A DNA stretch of 64,000 nt from NCBI GenBank assembly GCA_964467985.1, contig CAYXTP010000003.1, positions 1 to 64,000 on the forward strand. Reading direction: 5' to 3'. Below are positions 50,990 through 59,742 of the stretch, piece by piece. The notes beneath the pieces were generated by a model, which saw only the letters and a list, made by a program, of their open reading frames with translations, searched no databases and was not told the origin of the DNA. The stretch comes from GCA-2720975 sp964467985 (GTDB lineage Bacteria; Planctomycetota; UBA1135; GCA-002686595). Position numbers and translations under genes: made by a program. Positions within the stretch are counted from its first letter, which is position 1, and every line of letters starts with the position of its first letter.

Positions 50990-53089
50990 TCATCCACCGG
51001 AAACCACCAAGACCAGATCCAACTCGTCCCCATCGCGGATCAGATCCCCATCATTGAGCTGGCGTCCGCGGCGATGCACGCCAGGCAGCACGTCGCCCTC
51101 GCGCTCCAGTAGAGGCGCCGCATCCGGCCAGTGTCTGGCGGCCTCGGCCACCAAGCTGCGCACACCGGTGGGTAGATCCAATTCCAAGATTGCCTGCTCG
51201 CCCAGTTTCTGCCCCAAGGGTCCCGACGCTCGTAGCCGCACCTGTCCTGCTGCGCGGCCCTCGACTCGGTCGCAACCCGGGCCGGGGGCGCGCTCGGGAG
51301 TGTCCAGTCGAGCGAGTGCACGTTCGATGATGCGCTCCCCGAGTGGGTCCTCTGCGGGCAACCCCACGCCCCGCAGGAGCTGATACTCATTCCACATCCC
51401 GGGTAGTTGCAGGACCGACTGGGCTCTCTCTCTGGGGCCGCGGTCGGAGTTCACAGCAATGCGAGACCACAGCTCGGCGAGCATGGCTCCCCGGCCCAGC
51501 CATTCGACGGCGGGTGAGTCCCCTTCCTGCACCCCCAACAAGCGAGCCAGACCGTCCAGGTCCAACACGCCATCGGCCAGCATCCCAGCGGCCGCAAAGG
51601 AACAGAACCCAGAGAGGTCGAGAGCCAAGACCAAGTTCTCGTGCCACCACACGAGCCGCCCCTTGCCGTGAGGTTGTGCCGGATCCGCAGCACCAGGGGG
51701 CAGGGGCATGGGCGCGACCAGGCGCTCCAAGCCCTCGCCTTCCAACCCCGTACCAACCAGAAAGGGAAAGGTCCGCATGGGCTCTCCACCCCGTACGCCC
51801 GCACACGCCCCGAGCACCACGGCCAAGTTGGAGTCCAAGCCCGCGTCACCCCGCGCTGGCGCACGCGCGCCGGGTCCCGGACCAACTTGAGGAGCCCGTT
51901 CCCGAACCCCATGGCCCAACGCCATTTCTGGTTGTTCACCCCGCACCATCTGTTCGAGCAATTCCTCCAGGCCAGCTGCGTCTCCCCACAGCGCTGGCCT
52001 CTGGCGCGCTTCCCATGCCAAGCGCGCTCCAGCTTCCTTGGCATCGATGCCCAAGCGGTTGCAGCAGGCCAGCAAGCGCCTTGCACCATCGATTTCTTCG
52101 AGCCCCAGATTCTGGCCCAGTGGATGCAATGCGCTGAATCGGGCAGCGGCCGGCACGTCCTCGGTTTCCGGCCCATCCAAGACCCAGCCGCAGGGTGTGG
52201 GGCATCCACTGCACCCGTGCCGGCGCGCCAGTCGTTCCCGCGCCTGGCGCCCAAACGCCCGTGCATCCTGCAAGGAAACGCGTTCCTCACCGCCGCGTGC
52301 ACCCAAGGCCGATCGGGCAGCTAGCGACTCGAACAACTCCATGCTGCCGCCTTCGGCACGGGCGGCCAAACGCGGTGAGGCCCCCAGGTGAGCCGCCCAC
52401 TGACTATCGTGCAGGGGCGCGACTGCCTGGGCGGTGATGGCCAGGGCCTTCAGGCCGTGGGAAGCGAAGGCGGCGCCCAGGCCCCCGCGACCGACAAAGC
52501 TGGCGGGCTGCGTCCCGGCTGCCAGATTGGCCAGGTTCAGACCCGCTTCTCCGGCGGGTCCGACGCGCAGAGTCGCGCAGGGACCCAAGAGTTGCTCGAG
52601 GGTCCTGTGAGTTTGCTCGGGGTCGAGGCCGACGAGTTCGGGTAGGAACTCTAGGCGCATCGAATCATCGCCCAGAATGAGCACCGCGCCGGGTCCCTCT
52701 ACGCGGCCTTCCAGCCACAGGAGATCGGTGACACGGGCCAAGCGTCGAGCGAGGTCGGAGCCCACCTGGCCCTCGCGCACGCCACCCGCGAGCGGGGCAT
52801 GGGCCATCACCACGGCCCGCGCGGACGTGGGCACACCGCGGGCCACGGCCGGGCCGACAGCCAAGGCGAAGGCGCCCCGCTGGCGATCGGTATCCTGAAA
52901 CAAAGCGAGTGCGGCGGCGGGCCCTCCCCACGATCCAACGTGGTCGATCAGAGGGTCGCAGGCACGCCATTCCTCGGGGTCCACGGCCGCCTCCACGTGA
53001 GGTTCCAGCGCGCCGAGATTCACGCGCAAGCAGCGCGGGCGCGGGCGATTGGAGGGCACCGGGCCGGGGGATGTGTTGAGCCCACTCAT
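50990..53089 (-). CDS. aldehyde ferredoxin oxidoreductase-family protein fused to MoaD/ThiS domain
   Basis: A 699-residue protein. Residues 1 to about 215 match the AOR N-terminal (tungstopterin) domain: LRVNLG near 22, GVPTSARAVVMAHAPLAGG and GRGGLGAAFASHGLKALAI. The [4Fe-4S] cysteines are C293, C296 and C300 (CSGCPTPC) and C496 in DLSGFCSF. The last 90 or so residues are a ubiquitin-like MoaD/ThiS domain ending in LVVSGG, including the free Gly-Gly that is thiocarboxylated in molybdopterin synthase. AOR enzymes oxidise aldehydes to acids with a tungsten or molybdenum bis-pyranopterin. A MoaD domain on the AOR chain is unusual. It heads an operon with GT9, a small membrane protein and a methyltransferase. 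Confidence 0.85.
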   Translation of the reverse strand: MSGLNTSPGPVPSNRPRPRCLRVNLGALEPHVEAAVDPEEWRACDPLIDHVGSWGGPAAALALFQDTDRQRGAFALAVGPAVARGVPTSARAVVMAHAPLAGGVREGQVGSDLARRLARVTDLLWLEGRVEGPGAVLILGDDSMRLEFLPELVGLDPEQTHRTLEQLLGPCATLRVGPAGEAGLNLANLAAGTQPASFVGRGGLGAAFASHGLKALAITAQAVAPLHDSQWAAHLGASPRLAARAEGGSMELFESLAARSALGARGGEERVSLQDARAFGRQARERLARRHGCSGCPTPCGWVLDGPETEDVPAAARFSALHPLGQNLGLEEIDGARRLLACCNRLGIDAKEAGARLAWEARQRPALWGDAAGLEELLEQMVRGEQPEMALGHGVRERAPQVGPGPGARAPARGDAGLDSNLAVVLGACAGVRGGEPMRTFPFLVGTGLEGEGLERLVAPMPLPPGAADPAQPHGKGRLVWWHENLVLALDLSGFCSFAAAGMLADGVLDLDGLARLLGVQEGDSPAVEWLGRGAMLAELWSRIAVNSDRGPRERAQSVLQLPGMWNEYQLLRGVGLPAEDPLGERIIERALARLDTPERAPGPGCDRVEGRAAGQVRLRASGPLGQKLGEQAILELDLPTGVRSLVAEAARHWPDAAPLLEREGDVLPGVHRRGRQLNDGDLIRDGDELDLVLVVSGG

Positions 53090-53212
53090 GTGAGGCCAGT
53101 GTACGCCGTCCCGAGACGCTCAAGCGGTTCTTTGGAAGCCGTGGCCTCCCTTTCCCAATCTTGGCGTATAAGGTCCCCCCTGCAGCTCGGACCCAGCAAG
53201 CCCCAAGCCCTC

Positions 53213-54139
53213 GTGAACGAATCCTTCTCCATCGGCCGCCCCTTCGGGATCGAAGTGCGGGTGCACATCTTGTTCCTCTACATGGCGGGGATGTTGATGC
53301 TGGTAGGAGGCAACCCCCTGGGCACAGGTGTCCTCTTGTTCTCCCTCTTCGGACTGGTCCTCCTGCATGAATTGGGTCACAGCCTGGTCGCCAAGCACCA
53401 TGGCATCCGAGTGCTGGATATCGTGCTTTGGCCATTGGGTGGCATGGCCCGCATGAGCGAGATCCCCGAGTCGCCTAGCGTGGAGGGGCAAGTCGCCATC
53501 GCTGGGCCGTTGGTCAATCTCGTGCTCGCCACGGCGGGGCTGCTCACCCTCGGCTTGCTCGGTTACCCCCTCGGGTCGCCCGGTTGGGCGATCGATCAGA
53601 TTGCTGCGGGAGGCACCCAATTTGTCGCCGCGTTCACCTGGATGAACTTGATGCTTGGCATCTTCAACCTCGTGCCCGCCTTCCCGATGGACGGCGGACG
53701 CATCCTGCGAGCCTTCTTGGCACGCAAACACGACTACGTAGCGGCCACCGAAATCGCCGTCCGAGTCGGCCGCTACTTCGCCTTCGCGATGATCTTCTCG
53801 GTCTTCCTCACCGAGAGAGTGAACTGCGCCTTGCCTGTCATCGGACTGTACGTCCTGTGGACCGGCATGCGGGAGTTGTGGTCCGTGCGCATGCGCCATG
53901 CGGGAAGCGGAGCGAGCCCCTTTGGACCCGATGCAAGTCCGTTCGGCGGCGGTTCCCGAGTTTTTCGCGTCGATCTGGCCGAGCAATTGCGTGCCTTCAG
54001 GCAAGGCAGACAGCCGGGTGATGGCGGCCAAGCCCCGCCTCCATCAGGCCCGCCACCCAGCGGGGGCGGTTTCAGCGACGAAGAGCTGCGCCGACTGGAA
54101 AACGAGCCTGGCCCTCGGCGCCGCCCGCCGCAGGAATAA
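53213..54139 (+). CDS. site-2 protease family (M50) membrane metalloprotease
   Basis: A 308-residue intramembrane zinc protease. It has several hydrophobic helices, HELGHSLVAKHHG (HExxH in the first core helix) and NLVPAFPMDGGRILRA (third ligand Asp). Unlike RseP it has no obvious PDZ; the C-terminal 80 residues are a Gly/Pro/Arg-rich cytoplasmic tail. The GTG at 53213 gives the family N-terminus (ESFSIGRPFGIEVRVH); a longer frame upstream would overlap the divergent AOR gene. Such proteases cleave membrane-bound regulators. Confidence 0.88.
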   Translation: MNESFSIGRPFGIEVRVHILFLYMAGMLMLVGGNPLGTGVLLFSLFGLVLLHELGHSLVAKHHGIRVLDIVLWPLGGMARMSEIPESPSVEGQVAIAGPLVNLVLATAGLLTLGLLGYPLGSPGWAIDQIAAGGTQFVAAFTWMNLMLGIFNLVPAFPMDGGRILRAFLARKHDYVAATEIAVRVGRYFAFAMIFSVFLTERVNCALPVIGLYVLWTGMRELWSVRMRHAGSGASPFGPDASPFGGGSRVFRVDLAEQLRAFRQGRQPGDGGQAPPPSGPPPSGGGFSDEELRRLENEPGPRRRPPQE

Positions 54140-54150
54140 CGGCCCAGCCG

Positions 54151-56253
54151 TCAGTCCTCCAGACCCAAGTGGCGCAGGAATGCGTCTCCGTTCGGTTCGC
54201 GACCGAGGAACTCGCGCACCATGTCCAGGGCCTCGACCGTGCCCCCACGGGCGAGCACGAGTCGCCTGTATTCGCGCGCCGTTTCCTTGTTCATGACGCC
54301 TTCCGATTCGAAGCGACTGAACATGTCCTGGGCATAGACGAGGGACCAGAGGTAGCCGTAATAACTAGCGTGGTACCCGACCAGGTGTCCGAAGCTGCCC
54401 TGACTGGTCAGCCCCTCGATCGCTGGAAAGACTCGAGTGTCGGCGTAGACCTGCGCGCGCACGGCGGTAGTGTCGACCTCGCCGTCCGGGTCCGTATGGA
54501 ACGCCATGTCCATCATGCCCAGGAACACTTGGCCTTCGGTGGCCAGGCCGGAGCCCATGTTCTTGGCGGCCAACATGCCCTGCAAAGTCTCTTGCGGTAG
54601 AGCCTCACCGGTCTCGTAGTGGCGGGACAGACGCGCCAGGACGCCAGCGTCCCAGATCCAGTTCTCCAGCATCTGGGAGGGTGCCTCAACGAAATCCCGT
54701 GCCACAGCCGTCCCGGCGAATTCAGCGTAGTTGGCCGTGGTCAGGATGGAATGCAAGCAGTGACCGAACTCGTGAAAGTAGGTTTCGACCTCGCTGTGAC
54801 GCAAGAGCGCGGGCTCCTCAGCCGTGGGCTTCGTGAAATTGCACACGAGAGCCACCAAGGGCTTGGCCACGCTGCCGTCGGGCAGCAGCTTGCGGGCGCG
54901 CAGTGGAAATTGAGCCGCATGGGTGTACTTGCCCGGACGCGGGTGCAGGTCGGTGTAGAACTCCCCTAGCAACTCACCGCTCTCCGAGTCGTGTACTTGG
55001 TAGAGCCGCACATCGGCGTGCCAGACGGGACGCCCCTGCTCCCGAGCCTGCGTCGTGATGTCCGTGAAACGCAGGCCGAACAAGTCCTGGGTCACCGCAA
55101 AGATGCCCTCCGTCACCGTTTGGATGGGGAAGTACTCGCGCACGGCTTCGTTGTCCACGGCGTACTTGGAGCGCATCAAGCGGTTGCGGTAGAAGCTGCT
55201 GTCCCAGGCGTGGAACTCGGCCTCGGGATCGCCTGTGTGCTCGCGTTTCGCAGCTTGCAGCTCCGCAAGGTCGAGTTCAGCCTTGCGGCGCAATTTGGGT
55301 TTCAGGTCGGCGTAGAAAGCCGCGACTCGCTCGGGCGTACCCGCCATGCGCGTCTCGGTCTGGTAGTGGGCGATGGTCGGGTAGCCAAGCAATTGGGCCT
55401 TGCGGGAGCGTAGGCGGAGTAGTCGCTCCAGAACATCCACATTGCGTTGACCGCCCCGCTTGGAATACGCGATGGATAGCTTGCAGCGCGTCTCCTCCAC
55501 CTCGCAGTAGGCAAAGAAGTCCGAGACGGACGAACCGAGCAGGGGTACGGAGTACAGCGGCCCCTTGCGTTCCACACGGGCCAATGAGCGCTCGGGAACG
55601 CCAAGGCACTCCTCGGCAGTCAGGAGCACCGTGGTTTCGTCTTCGTCAATATTGGAGCGGAATTCGATGCCCAACTCCTGCAGCTGGCCCTCGATGGCGA
55701 GCAACTCGGAGCGTTCCTGCTCACTGAGGTCCACTCCACTACGCTTGAAGTCGCGCAACAACACATCCCGGTAGCGCGCGTCTTCTCCATGCAAATCGGG
55801 GTGGGTCGCGCAGAAATCCGCGACCGCGCGGTACACGGCGCCGTTCTTGTACAGCTGATCAAACCAAGCCGATGTTTCGACTTGCACGCGGCGCCCCCTT
55901 TCGCGTTCATCCGCGTCGGTGGACACCGCCGCCAGGAACCCCTCGAAGCGCACGCTCTGGAAGAAGTCCCACTGCACATCGTCCACCGCTCGCAGGGTAT
56001 TGGCCACCGTACGCTGCGAGTCGTCCAGGGCCACGATAGCAGCCAGGGAAGCGTTGGCCTTCGCGACGGCCTCGGTGATCAGCCCTTCCTGATCCGCTGC
56101 GGCCAGCGCTTGTGGCCCTGCGGAGGTCGGCTTCGGAGAGGCCGACACCTCTGGTCCGGGGGCATCCGAGGCGACGTCGACGTGAACGACACAGGACGCG
56201 AGGAGGGTGACGACGAGAACCGGAAACGCGCGCAACGGCTTGGGAGTGGTCAT
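54151..56253 (-). CDS. M3 family oligopeptidase, lipoprotein form
   Basis: A 700-residue zinc oligopeptidase of the thimet/oligopeptidase A type. The N-terminus is a lipoprotein signal (VLVVTLLASC). The catalytic motif is TYFHEFGHCLHS, with a downstream Glu block in the family position (FVEAPSQMLENW). It is helical, of full length, and ends in GDAFLRHLGLED. Export to the periplasm as a lipoprotein is notable, since most relatives are cytoplasmic. The ATG at 56253 is preferred to 56463 because it starts exactly at the signal. Confidence 0.9.
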   Translation of the reverse strand: MTTPKPLRAFPVLVVTLLASCVVHVDVASDAPGPEVSASPKPTSAGPQALAAADQEGLITEAVAKANASLAAIVALDDSQRTVANTLRAVDDVQWDFFQSVRFEGFLAAVSTDADERERGRRVQVETSAWFDQLYKNGAVYRAVADFCATHPDLHGEDARYRDVLLRDFKRSGVDLSEQERSELLAIEGQLQELGIEFRSNIDEDETTVLLTAEECLGVPERSLARVERKGPLYSVPLLGSSVSDFFAYCEVEETRCKLSIAYSKRGGQRNVDVLERLLRLRSRKAQLLGYPTIAHYQTETRMAGTPERVAAFYADLKPKLRRKAELDLAELQAAKREHTGDPEAEFHAWDSSFYRNRLMRSKYAVDNEAVREYFPIQTVTEGIFAVTQDLFGLRFTDITTQAREQGRPVWHADVRLYQVHDSESGELLGEFYTDLHPRPGKYTHAAQFPLRARKLLPDGSVAKPLVALVCNFTKPTAEEPALLRHSEVETYFHEFGHCLHSILTTANYAEFAGTAVARDFVEAPSQMLENWIWDAGVLARLSRHYETGEALPQETLQGMLAAKNMGSGLATEGQVFLGMMDMAFHTDPDGEVDTTAVRAQVYADTRVFPAIEGLTSQGSFGHLVGYHASYYGYLWSLVYAQDMFSRFESEGVMNKETAREYRRLVLARGGTVEALDMVREFLGREPNGDAFLRHLGLED

Positions 56254-56300
56254 GGCCAAGAGGATAGCGCCCCGGCCTGAAAAGGGATCCCCCCTCGTCT

Positions 56301-57428
56301 CTACAGGTTGCCCAAACTGATCGCCTCCGTGGGGCAGTTGCGAACGCAGGCGTGATCGCGCGTGCATTCGAAGTTGGCACTCTTGCGCACGGTGGCTATG
56401 CCCGCTTCGGCCCAGAAGCCGTCGGTCTCGCACACCATCTGACACATGCCGCAGCCCACGCACAGGCTGGGGTCGAGGTGCAAGCTGACGTGGTCCTTGG
56501 GCGCCACCGGGCAGACGAGCCCCTCGCGGATCTCCTCGGTCACCAGGCCGCGGGTCGACGTGTGGGCCGTGAGCACACGCAGGGCTTCCTCCTCCCCCGC
56601 TTGGATGACGCTCGCGACCTGGCTGAAATCGAACCGGTGCAGGTGGCCGACCTTAGGCTGGATCAGGGCGACCCGGTGGTCGACGTGCATGTGTAGCGAC
56701 TGCTCCACGAGCACACTTTCGACAATTTCAAACATGCGGAACAGGGTGGGTAGCACGCGCCGTTGGTAATCCGGCGTCTTGTACGTGCTCTTGACCGTCA
56801 GGTCCACGGCGATGATCAAGTCCGCGTCCAAGGTCTTGGCAAATCTCAGGGGCACGGCATCGGTGATGCCGCCGTCCACATAGTTGTTGCCCTCCCACTC
56901 AAGCGGCTCGAACACACCCGGCAAGGAGCACGAGGAGTAGACCGCGTCCACAAGGGAGATCTCCGTGAATCCAGGTGTCCCCCAATAGACCGTGCCACCC
57001 GATTCCAGACGAACGGCGTTGCAGTAGAACGGGATCTTCATGTCCTTGAGTTCCACATCCGGCAGCATCTTCTCAAGACTCTCCCTGAAGACTTGGCCCT
57101 GGTACATGCTGGGGGCGCGCGTGCCCTTGAGCAGCAGCTTGACGGTGTTGAGCCGGAAGTAGTCCTGCTTCTGCACCTCGATCAGCGTCTCCTCAATCGC
57201 CTCCAGGTCGCAGCCGCCGCAGACCATGGCTCCGACGAAGCTGCCGATGCTCGTCCCCACCACGGCGTCGTAGTGAATTCCGAGTGTGCGCAGCGCCTTG
57301 AGTACACCAATGTGGGCCATGCCGCGCATGCCTCCCCCACCCAGCACGAGTACGGTGCGCGGACGAGGTCCACTACGGCCCGGCAGGCGCAGGGGCAGAA
57401 CGTCGGTGGGATCGATGAGGTCGCTCAT
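56301..57428 (-). CDS. patatin-like phospholipase fused to a ferredoxin domain
   Basis: A 375-residue fusion. Residues about 25-290 are a patatin-type esterase of the RssA/YlbK group: LGGGGMRGMAHIGVLKAL (oxyanion loop), VGTSIGSFVGA (Ser60) and NYVDGGITDAVPL (Asp). Residues about 325-370 carry ferredoxin-type cysteines, CVGCGMCQMVC and then FECTRDHACVRNCP, suggesting one or two Fe-S clusters. The ATG at 57428 has AAGGA 8 nt upstream. Which lipid it acts on and what the Fe-S part does are unknown. Confidence 0.87.
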   Translation of the reverse strand: MSDLIDPTDVLPLRLPGRSGPRPRTVLVLGGGGMRGMAHIGVLKALRTLGIHYDAVVGTSIGSFVGAMVCGGCDLEAIEETLIEVQKQDYFRLNTVKLLLKGTRAPSMYQGQVFRESLEKMLPDVELKDMKIPFYCNAVRLESGGTVYWGTPGFTEISLVDAVYSSCSLPGVFEPLEWEGNNYVDGGITDAVPLRFAKTLDADLIIAVDLTVKSTYKTPDYQRRVLPTLFRMFEIVESVLVEQSLHMHVDHRVALIQPKVGHLHRFDFSQVASVIQAGEEEALRVLTAHTSTRGLVTEEIREGLVCPVAPKDHVSLHLDPSLCVGCGMCQMVCETDGFWAEAGIATVRKSANFECTRDHACVRNCPTEAISLGNL

Positions 57429-57530
57429 GGGGGGCATCCTTGAGAGGCGGGGCTTTCTTTTGGATTGACCGGCAGCGCCTGCTTGAGCGGCTGCCTGGCC
57501 CTGGGCAGGGTAGAACCCTGGGAACCCACA

Positions 57531-58415
57531 ATGAAGCCTCGAAGATCCTGGGAAACGTTTACCCACATCCCCACCCGCACCCTGCGCCGCAAGCAGGACA
57601 AGGCCTTGGCGCGCTATCTGCGTGAAGAGCTCTACGCCCTTTCGCCCTACTACCGGCGGATCTTGGACGAGGCGGGAGTGGATGTGCGACGCGTGCGGGG
57701 GGTCGCCGACCTGGCCAGCCTCCCGTTCACTGAGCCCGCAGATCTAGCCCCCGGGGCCAATCCCATGCTGCTCACCCCTGCGGCCCATGCCATTCGCGAA
57801 CACTGGGGTTTCAGCCGCAAGCTGGCCCTGGTCCTNNNNNNNNNNNNNNNNNNNNNNNNNNNNNNNNNNNNNNNNNNNNNNNNNNNNNNNNNNNNNNNNN
57901 NNNNNNNNNNNNNNNNNNNNNNNNNNNNNNNNNNNGAATCCACCGATCGACTGGCCCAACGGACCCATGCCGGGTGGCTAGTAGTCGTTGGCACGGAGAC
58001 GATCAGCCATGATGAGGCCAGCATCTGGGCCAACCGCGCCCCCGCAGCCCATGTCCTGCGCGTCCACGCCCGTCCCGACCTTCCGATGGCATTCTTCGAG
58101 GCCCCCCGCTCCATGTCTGACTGGGCTGAGGATCCCAGTGCTGGACCAGGCTTCATTGTGCACCCGGATCTTTGCATCCTGGAGGTCATCGATCCCGTCA
58201 CTCTCCAACCCGTCGCCGAAGGTCAGCCCGGTGAGGTGGTCTACACCTCCCTCGTCGCCCATGGTCGTGCCCTACTGCGCTATCGCACGGGAGACTGGGC
58301 ACCGAGGGGTTTGACATGGCCCGCACGGGGCGAATCGGCATCCGGCTACCTGCCGCTCCTGTGTTCGAACCTGCGCTCATTGGACTCCGGTCCGCGGAGT
58401 CCATTGACTCAGTAG
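57531..58415 (+). CDS. acyl-CoA / phenylacetate-CoA ligase-like protein, interrupted by an assembly gap
   Basis: The first 101 residues (from ATG 57531) are an N-terminal segment of a PaaK-type AMP-forming ligase (ELYALSPYYRRILDEAGVD, VADLASLPFTEPADL). After the 100-N gap the frame continues with a ligase C-terminal core: HPDLCILEVIDPVTLQPVA, GQPGEVVYTSLV, LLRYRTGDWAPRG. The protein then ends at 58415 with no recognisable C-terminal lid domain, so it may be truncated, frameshifted or mis-assembled. The gap size, and therefore the true length and frame, are unknown. It precedes thiolase and FadJ on the same strand, which suggests activation of a fatty acid for beta-oxidation. Confidence 0.6.
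   Translation: MKPRRSWETFTHIPTRTLRRKQDKALARYLREELYALSPYYRRILDEAGVDVRRVRGVADLASLPFTEPADLAPGANPMLLTPAAHAIREHWGFSRKLALVXXXXXXXXXXXXXXXXXXXXXXXXXXXXXXXXXXESTDRLAQRTHAGWLVVVGTETISHDEASIWANRAPAAHVLRVHARPDLPMAFFEAPRSMSDWAEDPSAGPGFIVHPDLCILEVIDPVTLQPVAEGQPGEVVYTSLVAHGRALLRYRTGDWAPRGLTWPARGESASGYLPLLCSNLRSLDSGPRSPLTQ
57836..57935. other. assembly gap of 100 N
   Basis: Exactly 100 N, the usual placeholder for a gap of unknown size. It splits the acyl-CoA ligase gene. Confidence 0.99.
58381..58403 (+). repeat. inverted repeat at the end of the ligase gene
   Basis: TGGACTCCG-GTCCG-CGGAGTCCA is a perfect 9-bp stem with a 5-base loop, about 20 nt before the thiolase start. No T-tract follows. Possibly an mRNA structure between the two genes. 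Confidence 0.5.
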
Positions 58416-58424
58416 CCCCGAACC

Positions 58425-59741
58425 ATGCCCTCCCTCTGCCCCACAACGGACATCGTTCTGGCCGCTGGCCTGCGTACTCCGTTTGTGCGCGCGGGAGGAG
58501 CCTTCAAGAACGAAGACGCGGGGCACCTGGGAGCGCGGGTGGCACGGGAAGTCTTGGCGCAAAATGCTTTGGAATCCGATGTCTTTGACGAGTTGATCTG
58601 CGGCTGCGTGGGGCAGCCCTTCGACCAGGCCAACGTGGGCCGTGTCATCGCTCTGCGGGCCGGGCTTGACCAGTCCACGCCCGCCCGAACGGTGGCGCGC
58701 AACTGCGCCAGTGGAATCGAGATGGTCACCCAGGCGGCCACGGCGATCGAAGCGGGGTACGGGGAGACTTATCTGTGCGTCGGTGTGGAAGTCATGAGCT
58801 CCTACCCGCTGGTGTTTGGGCGCAAGATGACCGACCTCTTTGCGAAGCTCGCGGGTGCGCGCTCGCCCCTGGCCAAGCTCAAGATCCTCTCGTCATTCCG
58901 ACCGTCGTTCCTCACGCCCCGTGTCAGCTTGATCGAGGGACTCACGGACCCCACCTGCGGCATGATCATGGGCAGTACGGCCGAGCTGTTGGCGCGCGAG
59001 TTTGGGATCACGCGTGAGGATGCCGATGCTTACGCCCTGCGCAGTCACCAACGCGCCAAGGCCGCCCGCGAAGACGGCGTACACGGCGAGGAGATCCTGC
59101 CGCACCTGGGCGCCCAAGCTCGGGGAGGAGCCGCCTCGATAGAGCACGATGACGGAATCCGCGACGACCAGACCCTGGCGGCCCTGGCCAAGCTGCGTCC
59201 GTACTTCGAGAAGCCGGACGGCGTCGTCACAGTGGGCAACGCCTGCGGCATCAGCGACGGAGCCGCGGCCTTGATCGTGACCACCGGCCGCCGCGCCCAG
59301 CAGCTAGATCTGGAAGTCCTCGCCCACCTGCGCAGCTTCGCGTGGGCCGGACTCGATCCGCGGCGTATGGGATTGGGTCCCGTGTACGCCTCAGCACAGG
59401 CCTTGGAAGCTGCGGACTGCGAACTGTCCGATATGCACTGCGTCGAACTGAACGAGGCCTTTGCCGTTCAAGTGCTGGCCTGCGTCAAGGCCATCGAGTC
59501 GAAGGACTTCGCTGGCCGCCACCTCGGCCGCAAGAAAGCCCTCGGAGAACTCGAGCCCGGCCGGCTCAATATTCATGGTGGAGCCATTGCGCAGGGACAC
59601 CCGGTGGGAGCCACGGGTGGGCGGCTCCTGCTGAGCGCCGCGCGTGAACTCAAGCGCTCGGACGGGGAACTGGCCCTCGCGACCCTTTGCATCGGCGGTG
59701 GCCAGGGCGGCGCGGTTGTGCTCGAGAAGGGGGACGACTGA
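58425..59741 (+). CDS. fadI: acetyl-CoA acyltransferase (thiolase)
   Basis: A 438-residue 3-ketoacyl-CoA thiolase, the final step of beta-oxidation. The nucleophile Cys is in ARNCASGIEMV; the active-site His in HGGAIAQGHPVGATG; the second Cys in LCIGGGQGG. FadI-type by length and neighbours; the FadA type is not excluded. Its stop is immediately followed by the FadJ start. Confidence 0.9.
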   Translation: MPSLCPTTDIVLAAGLRTPFVRAGGAFKNEDAGHLGARVAREVLAQNALESDVFDELICGCVGQPFDQANVGRVIALRAGLDQSTPARTVARNCASGIEMVTQAATAIEAGYGETYLCVGVEVMSSYPLVFGRKMTDLFAKLAGARSPLAKLKILSSFRPSFLTPRVSLIEGLTDPTCGMIMGSTAELLAREFGITREDADAYALRSHQRAKAAREDGVHGEEILPHLGAQARGGAASIEHDDGIRDDQTLAALAKLRPYFEKPDGVVTVGNACGISDGAAALIVTTGRRAQQLDLEVLAHLRSFAWAGLDPRRMGLGPVYASAQALEAADCELSDMHCVELNEAFAVQVLACVKAIESKDFAGRHLGRKKALGELEPGRLNIHGGAIAQGHPVGATGGRLLLSAARELKRSDGELALATLCIGGGQGGAVVLEKGDD

Positions 59742-59742
59742 C

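Noticed and set aside
53167..53172. TATAAG as a -10 box for the site-2 protease gene
   Set aside because: No matching -35 at 16-18 nt; TTGGAA is 29 nt away, too far.
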